A stretch of 37,011 nucleotides of DNA from Oxalobacter formigenes (GTDB lineage Bacteria > Pseudomonadota > Gammaproteobacteria > Burkholderiales > Burkholderiaceae_D), in the NCBI GenBank assembly GCA_023667225.1, contig JAMPAN010000001.1:188893-225903 (forward strand), read 5' to 3'. Shown in pieces: positions 1 through 10,120 of this stretch. Every line of letters begins with the position of its first letter. Positions within the stretch are counted from its first letter, which is position 1. Under the pieces are notes generated by a model that ran no database searches, had not been told where the DNA came from, and saw only the letters and a list, made by a program, of their open reading frames with translations. A program made the translations under genes and the position numbers.

Positions 1-17
1 TTACTCTTTCTGTTGGG

Positions 18-51
18 CAAGGGCTTCCTTTACGGAAGCCCTTGTTTTTTT
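18..51 (+). terminator. Rho-independent terminator of a gene left of the window
   Basis: A perfect 11-bp stem (arms 18-28 and 34-44) closes a 5-nt loop and is followed by seven T residues at 45-51. No gene in the window precedes it, so it probably ends a plus-strand gene lying to the left. Confidence 0.85.
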
Positions 52-91
52 ATGGGAAAAAGCTGTGTTTATATTCAAGCAGGAGATTAAT

Positions 92-466
92 ATGCTTTTT
101 AGGATGGAGGAAAATGTATTTGTTGGAGACGACTCTACTGTAAGAGAAGTTCATGGTCTGGATTCAGGCGATATGCAGCGCATAAGGGATTATTTGCAGG
201 GAGCTGTTTACTGTTGGTGCAATATCAACAAGCAGGAATGGTTTGCCGCAAGGCATTTCATCGGCGGGGAGAATTTTTGTTGGGAAGGCTGCCCGCTTGA
301 GGCATTGTTTATATTTCATAGAAATGCGGGTAAATCTGATGAGGAAGCCTTTGAACAGGCTGGCAAAGATGCCGGGCATATATTGAAAAGCGTACTGGAG
401 GCGGATCAGCGGCATTTTGAGACAAAAAAAGAGTACGTACGCCGTTACCGCTGGCTGGGAGAGTAA
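92..466 (+). CDS. Hypothetical protein of unknown function, 124 aa
   Basis: I do not recognise a named family. The ATG at 92 is chosen because AGGAG (81-85) sits six bases upstream; a GTG at 65 is in frame but has no such site. The protein is acidic to neutral and soluble-looking, with no signal peptide or membrane segment. It is rich in aromatic residues, with a central DYLQGAVYCWC stretch, a GGENFCWEG stretch and a charged C-terminus ending YRWLGE. The tidy RBS and ordinary amino-acid composition suggest a real gene, and the pattern of Trp, Cys and Gly blocks looks like a conserved family. It stands alone between two terminators (18-51 and 678-702), so it is probably a single-gene transcript. 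Function cannot be assigned from sequence alone. Confidence 0.7.
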   Translation: MLFRMEENVFVGDDSTVREVHGLDSGDMQRIRDYLQGAVYCWCNINKQEWFAARHFIGGENFCWEGCPLEALFIFHRNAGKSDEEAFEQAGKDAGHILKSVLEADQRHFETKKEYVRRYRWLGE

Positions 467-677
467 ATATTTTACTGCCGACTCGGTAGCGGATTGCGTC
501 AGGCTGGGTATTGGCACTGGTTGATTTTAAAAGTAGGCTGGAAGAGGAAAGAACCTATACGCGGGAAGAAGTGCCGGGAAATCCACGCTAGGGTGCCAGT
601 TGCGAGGCTTGCGGGAAGACCTGAGGCAAGCCGAATGGGCGAGCCATATTTTTAACGATAAATCCTTTGCCTGATTG
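467..677 (+). other. Non-coding segment with base-pairing potential (3' UTR or small RNA)
   Basis: No convincing ORF is present. TGGCAC at 512-517 can pair with GTGCCA at 593-598, and GGCTTGC at 606-612 pairs perfectly with GCAAGCC at 626-632 across a 13-nt loop. The segment runs directly into the strong terminator at 678-702. It could be a long structured 3' UTR of the preceding hypothetical gene, a separate small RNA, or decayed coding sequence. I see no clear promoter inside it. Confidence 0.3.
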
Positions 678-702
678 AGCTGCCCTTTAAGGGCAGCTTT
701 TT
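678..702 (+). terminator. Rho-independent terminator
   Basis: An 8-bp stem (AGCTGCCC at 678-685, GGGCAGCT at 691-698) encloses TTTAA and is followed by a T run through 702. It ends the plus-strand transcript carrying the 92-466 gene and the structured segment after it. Confidence 0.85.
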
Positions 703-753
703 CTGCTACTATCAGGAAACAAGCCGCAAAGACTGGTGCCAGCAGCTGTTTAT

Positions 754-1797
754 TCAGGTATTTGGCGTGACCCGCCTTATCATCTTTTTCACGTCATCCG
801 AGGCGTTCATCTCAAGAAGCTGAACGTCAGGATGCGCGTTTCTGAAGACCCTGAATACTTCGTCCGCAAAGGCCTGCCCGATTTCGTCTATCTGGTCAAA
901 ATCCAGCACAACGGTTTTGAATCCCTCAAATCTGGCGACCAGTCTTTTGGCCTGCGAACGGGAGATCAGGTTTTCTCCGCCAATGCTGGCCAATCTGACG
1001 GGAACAATGGTTTTACTGAAGGTAAATTCCCCTGAAACGGTATATTCATCAAAGACTTCTTTTGTCTTTTTGTTGCTGTTGACAGCAATGGACATGAAAA
1101 CGGCTGTACCCAGGTTATAGGGAGAGTCAAAGAGGATATCTTTTTCCAGACGGGAATCGTGCCTGAATGTCAGATCATTGGCATCAATTTCAAATGAATC
1201 GAACATCCTGGAGGTGAAGAAAATGCCTTCTCCCGTGTGCCTGGCAGCATCTGTTGTCAACTTTCCTTTGGAGAGTTCGAGCAATGACAATCTTGGGTCT
1301 GGCAGGTTCAGGGCTTCCTGAATCTTTTTGAAGATGCCGATTCCATCATCTGCTATGAAAATAGAAAGTCTGCCATGCTTTACTGCCATCATGATATGCA
1401 CATGGTTACCGTCTGAATGGTCATGCGCATTATTGGCAATTTCGGTAAATCCATAGTGGGCAATATTGCGTATATTCTCCGGCAAATCGAAAAAAGGCAG
1501 GAAATCCCTTTCCCAGAGAATATCTTCTTCTACCTCCGTTCTTTGATAGGTGCGGATGATCATCCTGTTTGGGCCGAGGGCATAAACAGGGCGGCGGCTG
1601 TTGCCCGATGTTGCCAGCCAGCCGTCGCTGACAAATTGCCTGACCAGCCTGGAAGCAGAAGGCCGGGAAAGGTTGAATTCCCTGGAAAGATCAGAAATCA
1701 GGCCGGTTTGCCTTTCATTTGACAAATGGCCGGCAATCCATGTCAGTTTCGTCATTTCCTGAGCACGAAAATCCCGGGTTGTTTTTTTGTTTGACAT
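754..1797 (-). CDS. One-piece regulator: winged HTH, GHKL ATPase, STAS-like (DUF4325-type) domain
   Basis: The 347-aa protein has three recognisable parts. Residues about 10-78 form a winged helix-turn-helix (LSREFNLSRPSASRLVRQF is the recognition region). Residues about 110-240 look like a GHKL/histidine-kinase-type ATPase: an N-box ExxNNAHDH near residue 119, a G1 box DDGIGI at 150-155 and a glycine-rich GEGIFF at 189-194. Residues about 265-340 resemble the STAS-like DUF4325 domain (ISRSQAKRLVARF, then VVLDFDQIDEIGQAFADE). There is no histidine phosphorylation domain or receiver, so this is not an ordinary two-component kinase. By analogy with anti-sigma and STAS pairs, ATP binding may control DNA binding; this is inference. 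It is transcribed away from gyrB, with an AT-rich upstream region containing inverted repeats that could be its own operators. Confidence 0.75.
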   Translation of the reverse strand: MSNKKTTRDFRAQEMTKLTWIAGHLSNERQTGLISDLSREFNLSRPSASRLVRQFVSDGWLATSGNSRRPVYALGPNRMIIRTYQRTEVEEDILWERDFLPFFDLPENIRNIAHYGFTEIANNAHDHSDGNHVHIMMAVKHGRLSIFIADDGIGIFKKIQEALNLPDPRLSLLELSKGKLTTDAARHTGEGIFFTSRMFDSFEIDANDLTFRHDSRLEKDILFDSPYNLGTAVFMSIAVNSNKKTKEVFDEYTVSGEFTFSKTIVPVRLASIGGENLISRSQAKRLVARFEGFKTVVLDFDQIDEIGQAFADEVFRVFRNAHPDVQLLEMNASDDVKKMIRRVTPNT

Positions 1798-1930
1798 GTT
1801 TTTTCCTGATGACAGAGGGTTTCTGCCGGATTGGGATACCGGTGTGGTGGGCTGTTTTTTAATGTTGCAATTCAGCGCGGCTTGTTTTACAGGCTTACTG
1901 CCATAAATTGGTGTGGTAAATGCGCTAAAT

Positions 1931-1948
1931 ATGTAAATAATATTACAT
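1931..1948. promoter_or_regulatory. Candidate operator: inverted repeat ATGTAA-N6-TTACAT
   Basis: Perfect 6-bp arms (1931-1936 and 1943-1948) lie in the AT-rich stretch 130-150 bp upstream of the regulator start at 1797. A related TACGTAAA lies at 1952-1959. The dyad symmetry fits a dimeric HTH regulator, possibly the adjacent gene product acting on itself. Binding is inferred, not shown. Confidence 0.35.
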
Positions 1949-2013
1949 GAATACGTAAATGTTATGCATATAAAATGTCAATATACCTGCAAGGAGATGA
2001 AAAGCAGCTGATT

Positions 2014-2032
2014 CCCATACAACTTGTATGGG
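2014..2032. repeat. 19-bp palindrome with 9-bp arms
   Basis: CCCATACAA and TTGTATGGG flank a single central C, giving perfect dyad symmetry. There is no T run on either side, so it does not look like a classical terminator. It may be a protein-binding site or an RNA hairpin. Confidence 0.5.
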
Positions 2033-2084
2033 CGGGTTACCCAGGGTTTCCTGGCGGATGCGGCGCACGCTCATCATGCACAGA

Positions 2085-2102
2085 AGCCGCCAAAAGGCGG
2101 CT
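2085..2102 (-). terminator. Weak hairpin downstream of gyrB, possible terminator
   Basis: AGCCGCC (2085-2091) and GGCGGCT (2096-2102) enclose AAAA. On the minus strand the stem is followed only by TTCTG, so the T tract is poor. It lies about 85 bases beyond the gyrB stop and is the best terminator candidate for the gyrB transcript. Confidence 0.35.
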
Positions 2103-2185
2103 TTACCGGCGGCATGTCAGGCAGCTGCGCCCTTTCCGGTGGTTTTAACCGGTTTTGCCGAAGGGGTGCAGCCAACAGACAGGTA

Positions 2186-4687
<2,502 letters not shown>

Positions 4688-4727
4688 TCAAAATGCGGGC
4701 CCTTTTTGGGACCAGGTAAACCGTGGC

Positions 4728-4749
4728 GGATACGTTCCAAAACGTATCC
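4728..4749. repeat. Hairpin in the dnaN-gyrB intergenic region
   Basis: GGATACGTT (4728-4736) and AACGTATCC (4741-4749) form a perfect 9-bp stem with a CCAA loop. GGC and GCC triplets outside can extend it after a small bulge. No T tract follows on the minus strand, so it may be a processing or attenuating hairpin between dnaN and gyrB, or a binding site. Confidence 0.5.
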
Positions 4750-4767
4750 AGGCCGCCAGCGCCGGCA

Positions 4768-5874
4768 TTAAATGCGCATCGGCATGACGACATATTTAAA
4801 ATCCGCGTTATCCGGCACAGTGATTAACGCCGAAGAGTTGGCATCGCCCAGTTCAACGGCGATATTTTCGCTTTTCTGATTGCCAAGCACATCCAGCAGG
4901 TAGGTAACGTTAAAGCCGATATCAATGGCGTCGCCGGTATAATCAATTTCCATTTCTTCAATGGCTTCTTCCTGGTCGGTATTGGTTGAGCTGATTTTGA
5001 GGCTGCCGGTTTCGACAATACAGCGGATGCCCTTGAATTTGTCGCTGGTCATGATGGCGGCCCGCTGGAGGGCGCGCTGGAATTGTTCCCGCGAAATGGT
5101 AAAGCGGTTTTTATAGCTTTTGGGGATAACGCGGGTATAGTCCGGGAATTTGCCTTCCACCAGCTTGGAGATCAGTTCAATGCCGCTGAAAGCAAATTTG
5201 ATCTGGGCAGGGCTGAGGTATATCCGGACCGGGTCTTCCGAATCCGTAAGGAGGCGTTGCAGCTCAAGGATAGTCTTGCGGGGGATAATGACTTCCTTGC
5301 GGCCATATTCTTCCTGGGTCTCAACCTGGCTGTAGGCAAGCCGGTGGCCGTCTGTTGCTACTGCCAGGAGCGTTTTGCCTTCTGCAATCAGCAGCATGCC
5401 GTTTAAATAGTAACGGATATCCTGCTGCGCCATGGCAAAGTGAACCATGCCCAAAAGCGCCTTGAGCGACTTCTGGGGCAGCTCGACGCCGTTTTCATAT
5501 TCCGGCGATTCCGCAACAACCGGGAAGTCTGCCGCATCCAGGGTTTGCAGGGAAAAACGGGATTTGCCGGACTGGACAGAAAGCTTTTTGTCAGCGAGCG
5601 TCAGCGAAACATCGGCTGAATCCGGCAGGGCACGCAAAATATCAAGCAATTTTCGTGCGGCTACTGTCGTTGCCGTATTTTCCTCTCCTGTCCCGATATC
5701 GGCGTTTGTGGTGATCTGGATTTCTGTGTCGGTTGAAAGGAAGGAGAGCGCCTGCCCTTCCTTCCTGATCAGGATATTGGCCAGAATGGGCAGGGTATGC
5801 CTGCGTTCCACAATGCCGCCGACCGTTTGCAGGGGGCGCAGGAGGTTGTCTCTGGCGGTTTTTACGAGTTGCAT
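4768..5874 (-). CDS. dnaN: DNA polymerase III beta subunit (sliding clamp)
   Basis: The 368-aa product is a full-length beta clamp, the ring that tethers Pol III to DNA. The start MQLVKTARDNLLRPLQTVGGIVE, the LPILANILI segment and the C-terminal YVVMPMRI (the MPMR tail lines the partner-binding pocket) are characteristic. The family's three repeated clamp domains fit the length. It follows dnaA by 45 bp in the same direction and precedes gyrB, so the three are probably co-transcribed. Confidence 0.97.
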   Translation of the reverse strand: MQLVKTARDNLLRPLQTVGGIVERRHTLPILANILIRKEGQALSFLSTDTEIQITTNADIGTGEENTATTVAARKLLDILRALPDSADVSLTLADKKLSVQSGKSRFSLQTLDAADFPVVAESPEYENGVELPQKSLKALLGMVHFAMAQQDIRYYLNGMLLIAEGKTLLAVATDGHRLAYSQVETQEEYGRKEVIIPRKTILELQRLLTDSEDPVRIYLSPAQIKFAFSGIELISKLVEGKFPDYTRVIPKSYKNRFTISREQFQRALQRAAIMTSDKFKGIRCIVETGSLKISSTNTDQEEAIEEMEIDYTGDAIDIGFNVTYLLDVLGNQKSENIAVELGDANSSALITVPDNADFKYVVMPMRI

Positions 5875-5919
5875 GTTCCGTCCTTAGTGTATGGGGTTAA
5901 ATGGAGGGGAAGCCGGCTG

Positions 5920-7263
5920 TCAGCCTTTCAGGGTTTCTTCCAGTATGCGCAGTTCGCGGGCGCATTCCGGATTCGCGGTTTTTTCCTGGGTAATTTTTCT
6001 GACGGCGTGCAGCACAGTAGTATGATCCCGCCCGCCGAAAAGTTCGCCTATTTCCGGCAGGCTTTTCTGGGTCAGTTCCTTGGTCAGGTACATGGCAATT
6101 TGGCGGGGGCGGGCAATATTGGCCGGGCGGCGCCTGGAATACATGTCCGCTACCTTGATGCGGTAAAAATCTGCCACGGTTTTCTGGATATTTTCAACAG
6201 AAATGAGGCGTTTTTCTGCCGCCAGCTTGTCTCTCAGGGCTTCCTTGACCACATTGACAGTGACATCCCGGGTATTCTGGAAGCGGGAATAGGCCAGTAT
6301 GTTCCTTAGGGCGCCTTCCAGTTCGCGGACATTGGAGCGGAAATGTGTCGCCACAAAAAATGCCGCGTCATCGGCCAGACAGATCCCTTCCAGGCCGGCT
6401 TTTTTCAGGAGAATAGCCACGCGCATTTCCAGTTCGGGCGGCTCGATGGCAACTGTCAGGCCGGAATTGAAGCGGGAAACCAGCCGGGCTTCCAGTCCGT
6501 CAATTTCCTTGGGATAGGTGTCGCTTGTGATGATGATCTGCTTTCTTGCCGCTGTTAAGGCTTCAAAGGCGTAAAAAAATTCTTCCTGGGTGCGGTTTTT
6601 TTTCCCGGCCGCGAAAAACTGGATATCGTCAATCAGCAGTATATCCAGGGAATGGTAATAGCGTTTGAAATCATCCCAGCTGTTGCGCTGGTAGGCTGTT
6701 GTCACATTGCGGATATATTGTTCGGCATGAATATAGCGTATCCGGGCGCCGGGCCTTTCCTGCATGACCTGGTTGCCGATGGCATGGATTAAGTGGGTTT
6801 TTCCCAGACCTACGCCGCCATAGATAAACAGGGGATTGTAGGAAACGCCCGGATTGCTGGCAACCTGGAGGGCGGCGGCCCTGGCAAGCTGGTTGGCCTT
6901 GCCGGTAACAAAACGCCCGAATGTCATGTCCGGGTCAATGCCGTTGTCGTGCTGGGGCGCTTCGGGAACGGCGGCCGGGCGGGGCAGCCGGGCGGCAGGG
7001 GAAATGACCGGTTTTTCCGGGGAGGCGGCTGCAATGGAAAATTGGATGGCGACCGGCATATCCCAGTATTGGGAAGCCAGGTCGGCAAAACGGGCGGAAA
7101 ACTCCTTTTTGGCCATATCCATTTTGAAGCGGTTGGGCGCGGCGATACGCAGCACGCCATTTTCATAGCCCAGCGGCGTCAACGGCTTGATCCACGCCTG
7201 ATATTGTTGCGGCGGCAATTCCAGTTCCATCTGGTTTAGGCAGCTTTGCCAGAAATTTCTCAT
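5920..7263 (-). CDS. dnaA: Chromosomal replication initiator DnaA
   Basis: The 447-aa protein binds DnaA boxes and melts oriC. Visible parts are the N-terminal helicase-loading domain ([21 protein letters not shown]), a short variable linker (about 85-115), the AAA+ domain with Walker [10 protein letters not shown] and Walker [10 protein letters not shown], and the C-terminal DNA-binding domain with the DnaA signature [15 protein letters not shown]. The linker is short, giving a length at the low end for proteobacterial DnaA. It is transcribed divergently from rpmH. The upstream region contains one perfect DnaA box about 105 bp from the start codon, which fits both oriC function and autoregulation. 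Confidence 0.97.
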   Translation of the reverse strand: MRNFWQSCLNQMELELPPQQYQAWIKPLTPLGYENGVLRIAAPNRFKMDMAKKEFSARFADLASQYWDMPVAIQFSIAAASPEKPVISPAARLPRPAAVPEAPQHDNGIDPDMTFGRFVTGKANQLARAAALQVASNPGVSYNPLFIYGGVGLGKTHLIHAIGNQVMQERPGARIRYIHAEQYIRNVTTAYQRNSWDDFKRYYHSLDILLIDDIQFFAAGKKNRTQEEFFYAFEALTAARKQIIITSDTYPKEIDGLEARLVSRFNSGLTVAIEPPELEMRVAILLKKAGLEGICLADDAAFFVATHFRSNVRELEGALRNILAYSRFQNTRDVTVNVVKEALRDKLAAEKRLISVENIQKTVADFYRIKVADMYSRRRPANIARPRQIAMYLTKELTQKSLPEIGELFGGRDHTTVLHAVRKITQEKTANPECARELRILEETLKG

Positions 7264-7366
7264 CGGGTAAATCAGGCAGTCAAAATGCCGGCGTCTTGCG
7301 CGGCACAGGAAAAACAGGAAAGGATATATTGGAAAACATCTGATATTTTACCCTGAATCAGGCAAG

Positions 7367-7375
7367 TTATCCACA
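7367..7375 (+). promoter_or_regulatory. Perfect DnaA box TTATCCACA
   Basis: Exact match to the high-affinity DnaA box consensus, upstream of dnaA in the probable origin. Confidence 0.85.
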
Positions 7376-7423
7376 GGTTGGGCGGGATTTTGGCCTGCCG
7401 TTTGGACAACGCGGCATAATATA

Positions 7424-7453
7424 TTGACAGGTAAGGGTAAATTACGGTTTAAT
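7424..7453 (+). promoter_or_regulatory. Sigma-70-type promoter for rpmH-rnpA
   Basis: A perfect TTGACA (7424-7429) is separated by 18 bp from TTTAAT (7448-7453), about 120 bp upstream of the rpmH start. It probably drives rpmH, rnpA, yidD and yidC. Confidence 0.65.
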
Positions 7454-7570
7454 CATTGGTTCTTTGCACGCAAAGCAATGCTGCGCAGGCTTTCGCCTTC
7501 AGGGTGGGGCCGCCGCCGGGAGGGGGAAGCAGCAACGACCTGTTTATTATTGCCGATTAGCGAGACCACC

Positions 7571-7705
7571 ATGAAACGTACCTATCAGCCTTCAGTCATA
7601 CGCCGCAAGCGCACCCACGGTTTCCGTGCCCGTATGGCAACGAGAAACGGGCGGGCAGTTATCAATGCGCGCCGGGCCAAGGGCCGCAAACGTCTGGCTG
7701 CCTGA
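7571..7705 (+). CDS. rpmH: 50S ribosomal protein L34
   Basis: The 44-aa, extremely Arg/Lys-rich product beginning [18 protein letters not shown] and ending KGRKRLAA is a textbook L34 of normal length. It binds 23S rRNA in the large subunit. The ATG at 7571 fits the family's universal N-terminus even though no strong Shine-Dalgarno precedes it (GAGACCACC). It is first in the rpmH-rnpA-yidD-yidC run. Confidence 0.98.
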   Translation: MKRTYQPSVIRRKRTHGFRARMATRNGRAVINARRAKGRKRLAA

Positions 7706-7729
7706 GTCAGGCGATGTCCGGCTTATCGT

Positions 7730-8107
7730 GTGGGCAGCCTTTTTTCACGCGACAGGCGCATCGTTAAAACGGATGATTTTTCATCCGTTTTTCGTTTGAA
7801 GCCGAAGAAAAGAAGCGCGCATTTTATTCTTTATGCGGCGAACCGCGGTTTGCCGTGCGCCCGTCTCGGACTGGTTGTTGCCAGGCGTTTGGCGCCCAGG
7901 GCGGCAACAAGAAACGCTATCAAGCGGGTTTGCAGGGAAGTGTTCAGGCAAAACGAGATGGAAGAAGCGATGGATTGCGTGGTGCGTCTTTCTTCGCCGG
8001 TTGTTGCCAAAGGCGCGCCAGCATCGGGCAAATCGCTCAAGCGCCTGGTCAGGACAGAAATAAGGCAGCTGTTTTCAGCGCAGGGAAAAAAGGGAAGAAA
8101 TCCATGA
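7730..8107 (+). CDS. rnpA: Ribonuclease P protein component
   Basis: This 125-aa basic protein assists the RNase P RNA in 5' maturation of tRNAs. The family motif is clear: [29 protein letters not shown], which contains the conserved RN-x-x-KR block (RNAIKR), with an N-terminal [18 protein letters not shown]. The start is a GTG at 7730, which gives the expected short N-terminus; an ATG at 7714 is out of frame. The gene overlaps yidD by 4 bp (ATGA), implying translational coupling. Confidence 0.95.
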   Translation: MGSLFSRDRRIVKTDDFSSVFRLKPKKRSAHFILYAANRGLPCARLGLVVARRLAPRAATRNAIKRVCREVFRQNEMEEAMDCVVRLSSPVVAKGAPASGKSLKRLVRTEIRQLFSAQGKKGRNP

Positions 8108-8364
8108 AATCACCGTTACAATGGTTTCTGATTTTTGCCTTGCGCGTCTATCAATTGTGCATTAGCCCTTTTTTGGGGCAAAATTGCCGTTTTTACCCGA
8201 CATGCTCCCGGTATGCCATTGAAGCCATTACGGCCCACGGCTGTATCAAGGGACTGTTTCTGACCGTTTGCCGGCTGGGGAAATGCCATCCGTGGCATCC
8301 GGGGGGATTTGATCCGGTTCCGCCCAAAAAAGAAAAAAACGCGCCATCCCGGTGCCAACATTAA
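8104..8364 (+). CDS. yidD: Membrane protein insertion efficiency factor YidD
   Basis: The 86-aa product carries the YidD signature: [20 protein letters not shown] followed by RYAIEAI, then [15 protein letters not shown]. YidD is a small membrane-associated protein that aids YidC-dependent insertion. The ATG at 8104 overlaps the rnpA stop (ATGA), and yidC follows 12 bp after its stop, so the three genes form a compact operon. Confidence 0.95.
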   Translation: MKSPLQWFLIFALRVYQLCISPFLGQNCRFYPTCSRYAIEAITAHGCIKGLFLTVCRLGKCHPWHPGGFDPVPPKKEKNAPSRCQH

Positions 8365-8376
8365 AACTGAAGAGTT

Positions 8377-10059
8377 ATGGATACCAAAAAACGCACGACC
8401 TTATGGCTGATTTTAGCAATCGCGCTGTTTATGCTCTGGGATAACTGGCGGGTTTACCAGGGCGGCACTTCCCTTTTCATGAGAGGGGGCGCCCAGGTTC
8501 AGCAGGGTGAAAAAGACAAAAACCTGCCAGAGGTGCCGGTTCAGACGGCGGCAGTTCCTATGGAAGAGGAAACTGTACAGGAGGAAGCCCCAAAGGCTAA
8601 GCCGGCCAAGCCTGCCGAGACGGTGACAGTTGAAACCGATGTGCTGGTGGCGAAGGTCAGCGCAGAAGGCGGCGTGATTGAAGAGCTGGAGCTGTTAAAG
8701 CACCGCGATAATGCGGATGCGGAAAAGCACATGCAGCTTTTCCAGGTAAACGAAAACCTGACTTATGTGGCGCAGGCCGGCCTGGCAGGAGGTGCCTTTC
8801 CCAACCATACCACGCTGTACACGATTCATCCCGGCAGCCGGACGCTGGACAATGGCGATGAAATCAGCCTGGTGATGGATGCGGAGCAGGGCGGCGTCCG
8901 CCTGACCAAAACCTACACCTTCCATCGTGATGATTACGTAATTGGCGTGAAGCTGGATGTGACGAACCTGGGCAAGAAGCCGGTTGATCCTTCTGCCTAT
9001 GTTCAGCTGGTTCGGGACGACAGCAAGCCGGAGGGGCAATCCCGCTGGATCAGCACGTTTACGGGGCCGGCCGTTTATTCGGATGAGGAAAAATTCCAGA
9101 AACTGGATTTTGACAAGATAGCTGAAGGCAAGGCCGAGTTTGCCGCCCAGGTAAATAACGGCTGGGTGGGCATGGTTCAGCACTATTTTGTTTCGGCGGT
9201 GATTCCGAAGGAAAGCGCTTCCCGGGAGAATTTTGCCCGGAAGGTCGGCGATAAACTGTTTGCTTTCGGCTCAATTATGCCGGTTGGAACAATTGCGCCG
9301 GGCGAGACGGCGACAACAGAGGTTCGCCTGTATGCGGGGCCGCAGGAATCGGCTGTTTTGGAAAGCACCGCGCCGGGGCTTGAGCTGGTCAAGGATTACG
9401 GCTGGCTGACGATTATTGCCAAGCCGATTTTCTGGCTGATGGTGCAGATTCACAAGGAAGTGAACAACTGGGGCTGGACGATTATCCTGCTTACGGTGTT
9501 GATTAAGCTGGCCTTTGTGCCGCTTTCGGCAGCGAGCTACCGGAGCATGGCCCGCATGAAACAGCACATGCCGAAAATCATGGAGCTGAAAGACCGCTAC
9601 CAGGATGACAGGGCGCGCCAGAACCAGGTGTTGATGGATTATTACAAAAAGGAAAAAATTAACCCGATCGGCGGCTGTCTGCCGACGGTTATCCAGATTC
9701 CGGTCTTTATTTCGCTTTACTGGGTGCTTCTGGCCAGTATTGAAATCCGTAATGCGCCCTGGCTGGGCTGGATTACCGACCTGGCCGCGCCGGATCCGTA
9801 TTATGTGCTGCCGGTTCTGATGGCTATATCCATGTTCATCCAGCAGAAGATGAGCCCGCCGCCGCCGGACCGGATGCAGGCCAGGCTGATGATGGCGCTG
9901 CCCATCGTGTTTTCTGTGACGTTCTTTTTCTTCCCGTCCGGGCTGGTGCTGTACTGGGTGGTCAACAATATTTTGTCTATCCTGCAGCAGTGGTGGGTGA
10001 CCAGGCGTTATGAAGCCGGCAAGATAAAGGAAAAGGCGGCGGCACAGGGAAAATCCTGA
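8377..10059 (+). CDS. yidC: Membrane protein insertase YidC
   Basis: The 560-aa protein inserts and folds inner-membrane proteins, alone or with SecYEG. An N-terminal membrane anchor (LWLILAIALFMLW, about residues 9-21) leads to a large periplasmic domain (about 30-360), preceded by a low-complexity Glu/Pro/Ala linker. The conserved insertase core follows, with IFWLMVQIHKEVNNWGWTII, the cytoplasmic coiled loop (ASYRSMARMKQHMPKI to YYKKEKINPIGGCLP), and the later membrane helices ending near WWVTRRYEAGKIKEK. Length and order of parts are normal for Gram-negative YidC. The usual next gene, mnmE, is not here; a terminator and an unrelated nucleotidase gene follow. Confidence 0.97.
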   Translation: MDTKKRTTLWLILAIALFMLWDNWRVYQGGTSLFMRGGAQVQQGEKDKNLPEVPVQTAAVPMEEETVQEEAPKAKPAKPAETVTVETDVLVAKVSAEGGVIEELELLKHRDNADAEKHMQLFQVNENLTYVAQAGLAGGAFPNHTTLYTIHPGSRTLDNGDEISLVMDAEQGGVRLTKTYTFHRDDYVIGVKLDVTNLGKKPVDPSAYVQLVRDDSKPEGQSRWISTFTGPAVYSDEEKFQKLDFDKIAEGKAEFAAQVNNGWVGMVQHYFVSAVIPKESASRENFARKVGDKLFAFGSIMPVGTIAPGETATTEVRLYAGPQESAVLESTAPGLELVKDYGWLTIIAKPIFWLMVQIHKEVNNWGWTIILLTVLIKLAFVPLSAASYRSMARMKQHMPKIMELKDRYQDDRARQNQVLMDYYKKEKINPIGGCLPTVIQIPVFISLYWVLLASIEIRNAPWLGWITDLAAPDPYYVLPVLMAISMFIQQKMSPPPPDRMQARLMMALPIVFSVTFFFFPSGLVLYWVVNNILSILQQWWVTRRYEAGKIKEKAAAQGKS

Positions 10060-10071
10060 TCCGGCGACAGA

Positions 10072-10099
10072 AAAAAGGCCCGTTTATATGGGCCTTTTT
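10072..10099 (+). terminator. Rho-independent terminator after yidC
   Basis: AAAAAGGCCC (10072-10081) pairs with GGGCCTTTTT (10090-10099) around an 8-nt loop, with T residues following. The A and T tracts make it potentially bidirectional. It lies just before the RBS of the next gene. Confidence 0.85.
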
Positions 10100-10120
10100 G
10101 TTTGGAGGAAGAGGGCTGCC

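Larger units (their letters stand above)
1798..2185. other. Intergenic region between the gyrB 3' end and the regulator gene
   Basis: No supportable gene. The part nearest the regulator (about 1910-1980) is strikingly AT-rich and holds inverted and near-palindromic elements, so it probably contains the regulator's promoter and operators on the minus strand. The part nearest gyrB is GC-richer and holds a 9-bp-arm palindrome at 2014-2032 and a small hairpin at 2085-2102. Confidence 0.5.
7264..7570. other. dnaA-rpmH intergenic region, probable oriC
   Basis: This 307-bp gap between divergent dnaA and rpmH is the usual location of the origin in betaproteobacteria. It contains one perfect TTATCCACA DnaA box (7367-7375), an adjoining AT-rich stretch (about 7320-7350) that could be the unwinding element, and the rpmH promoter. 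I see only one perfect 9-mer. Origins normally have several, so other boxes must be degenerate or the origin extends elsewhere. Origin status is inferred from gene order and the box, not from GC skew, which I cannot compute. Confidence 0.65.

Noticed and set aside
541-640. RNase P RNA, suggested by a GAGGAAAG string near 544
   Set aside because: The rest of the conserved RNase P core does not follow, and the region is far too short.
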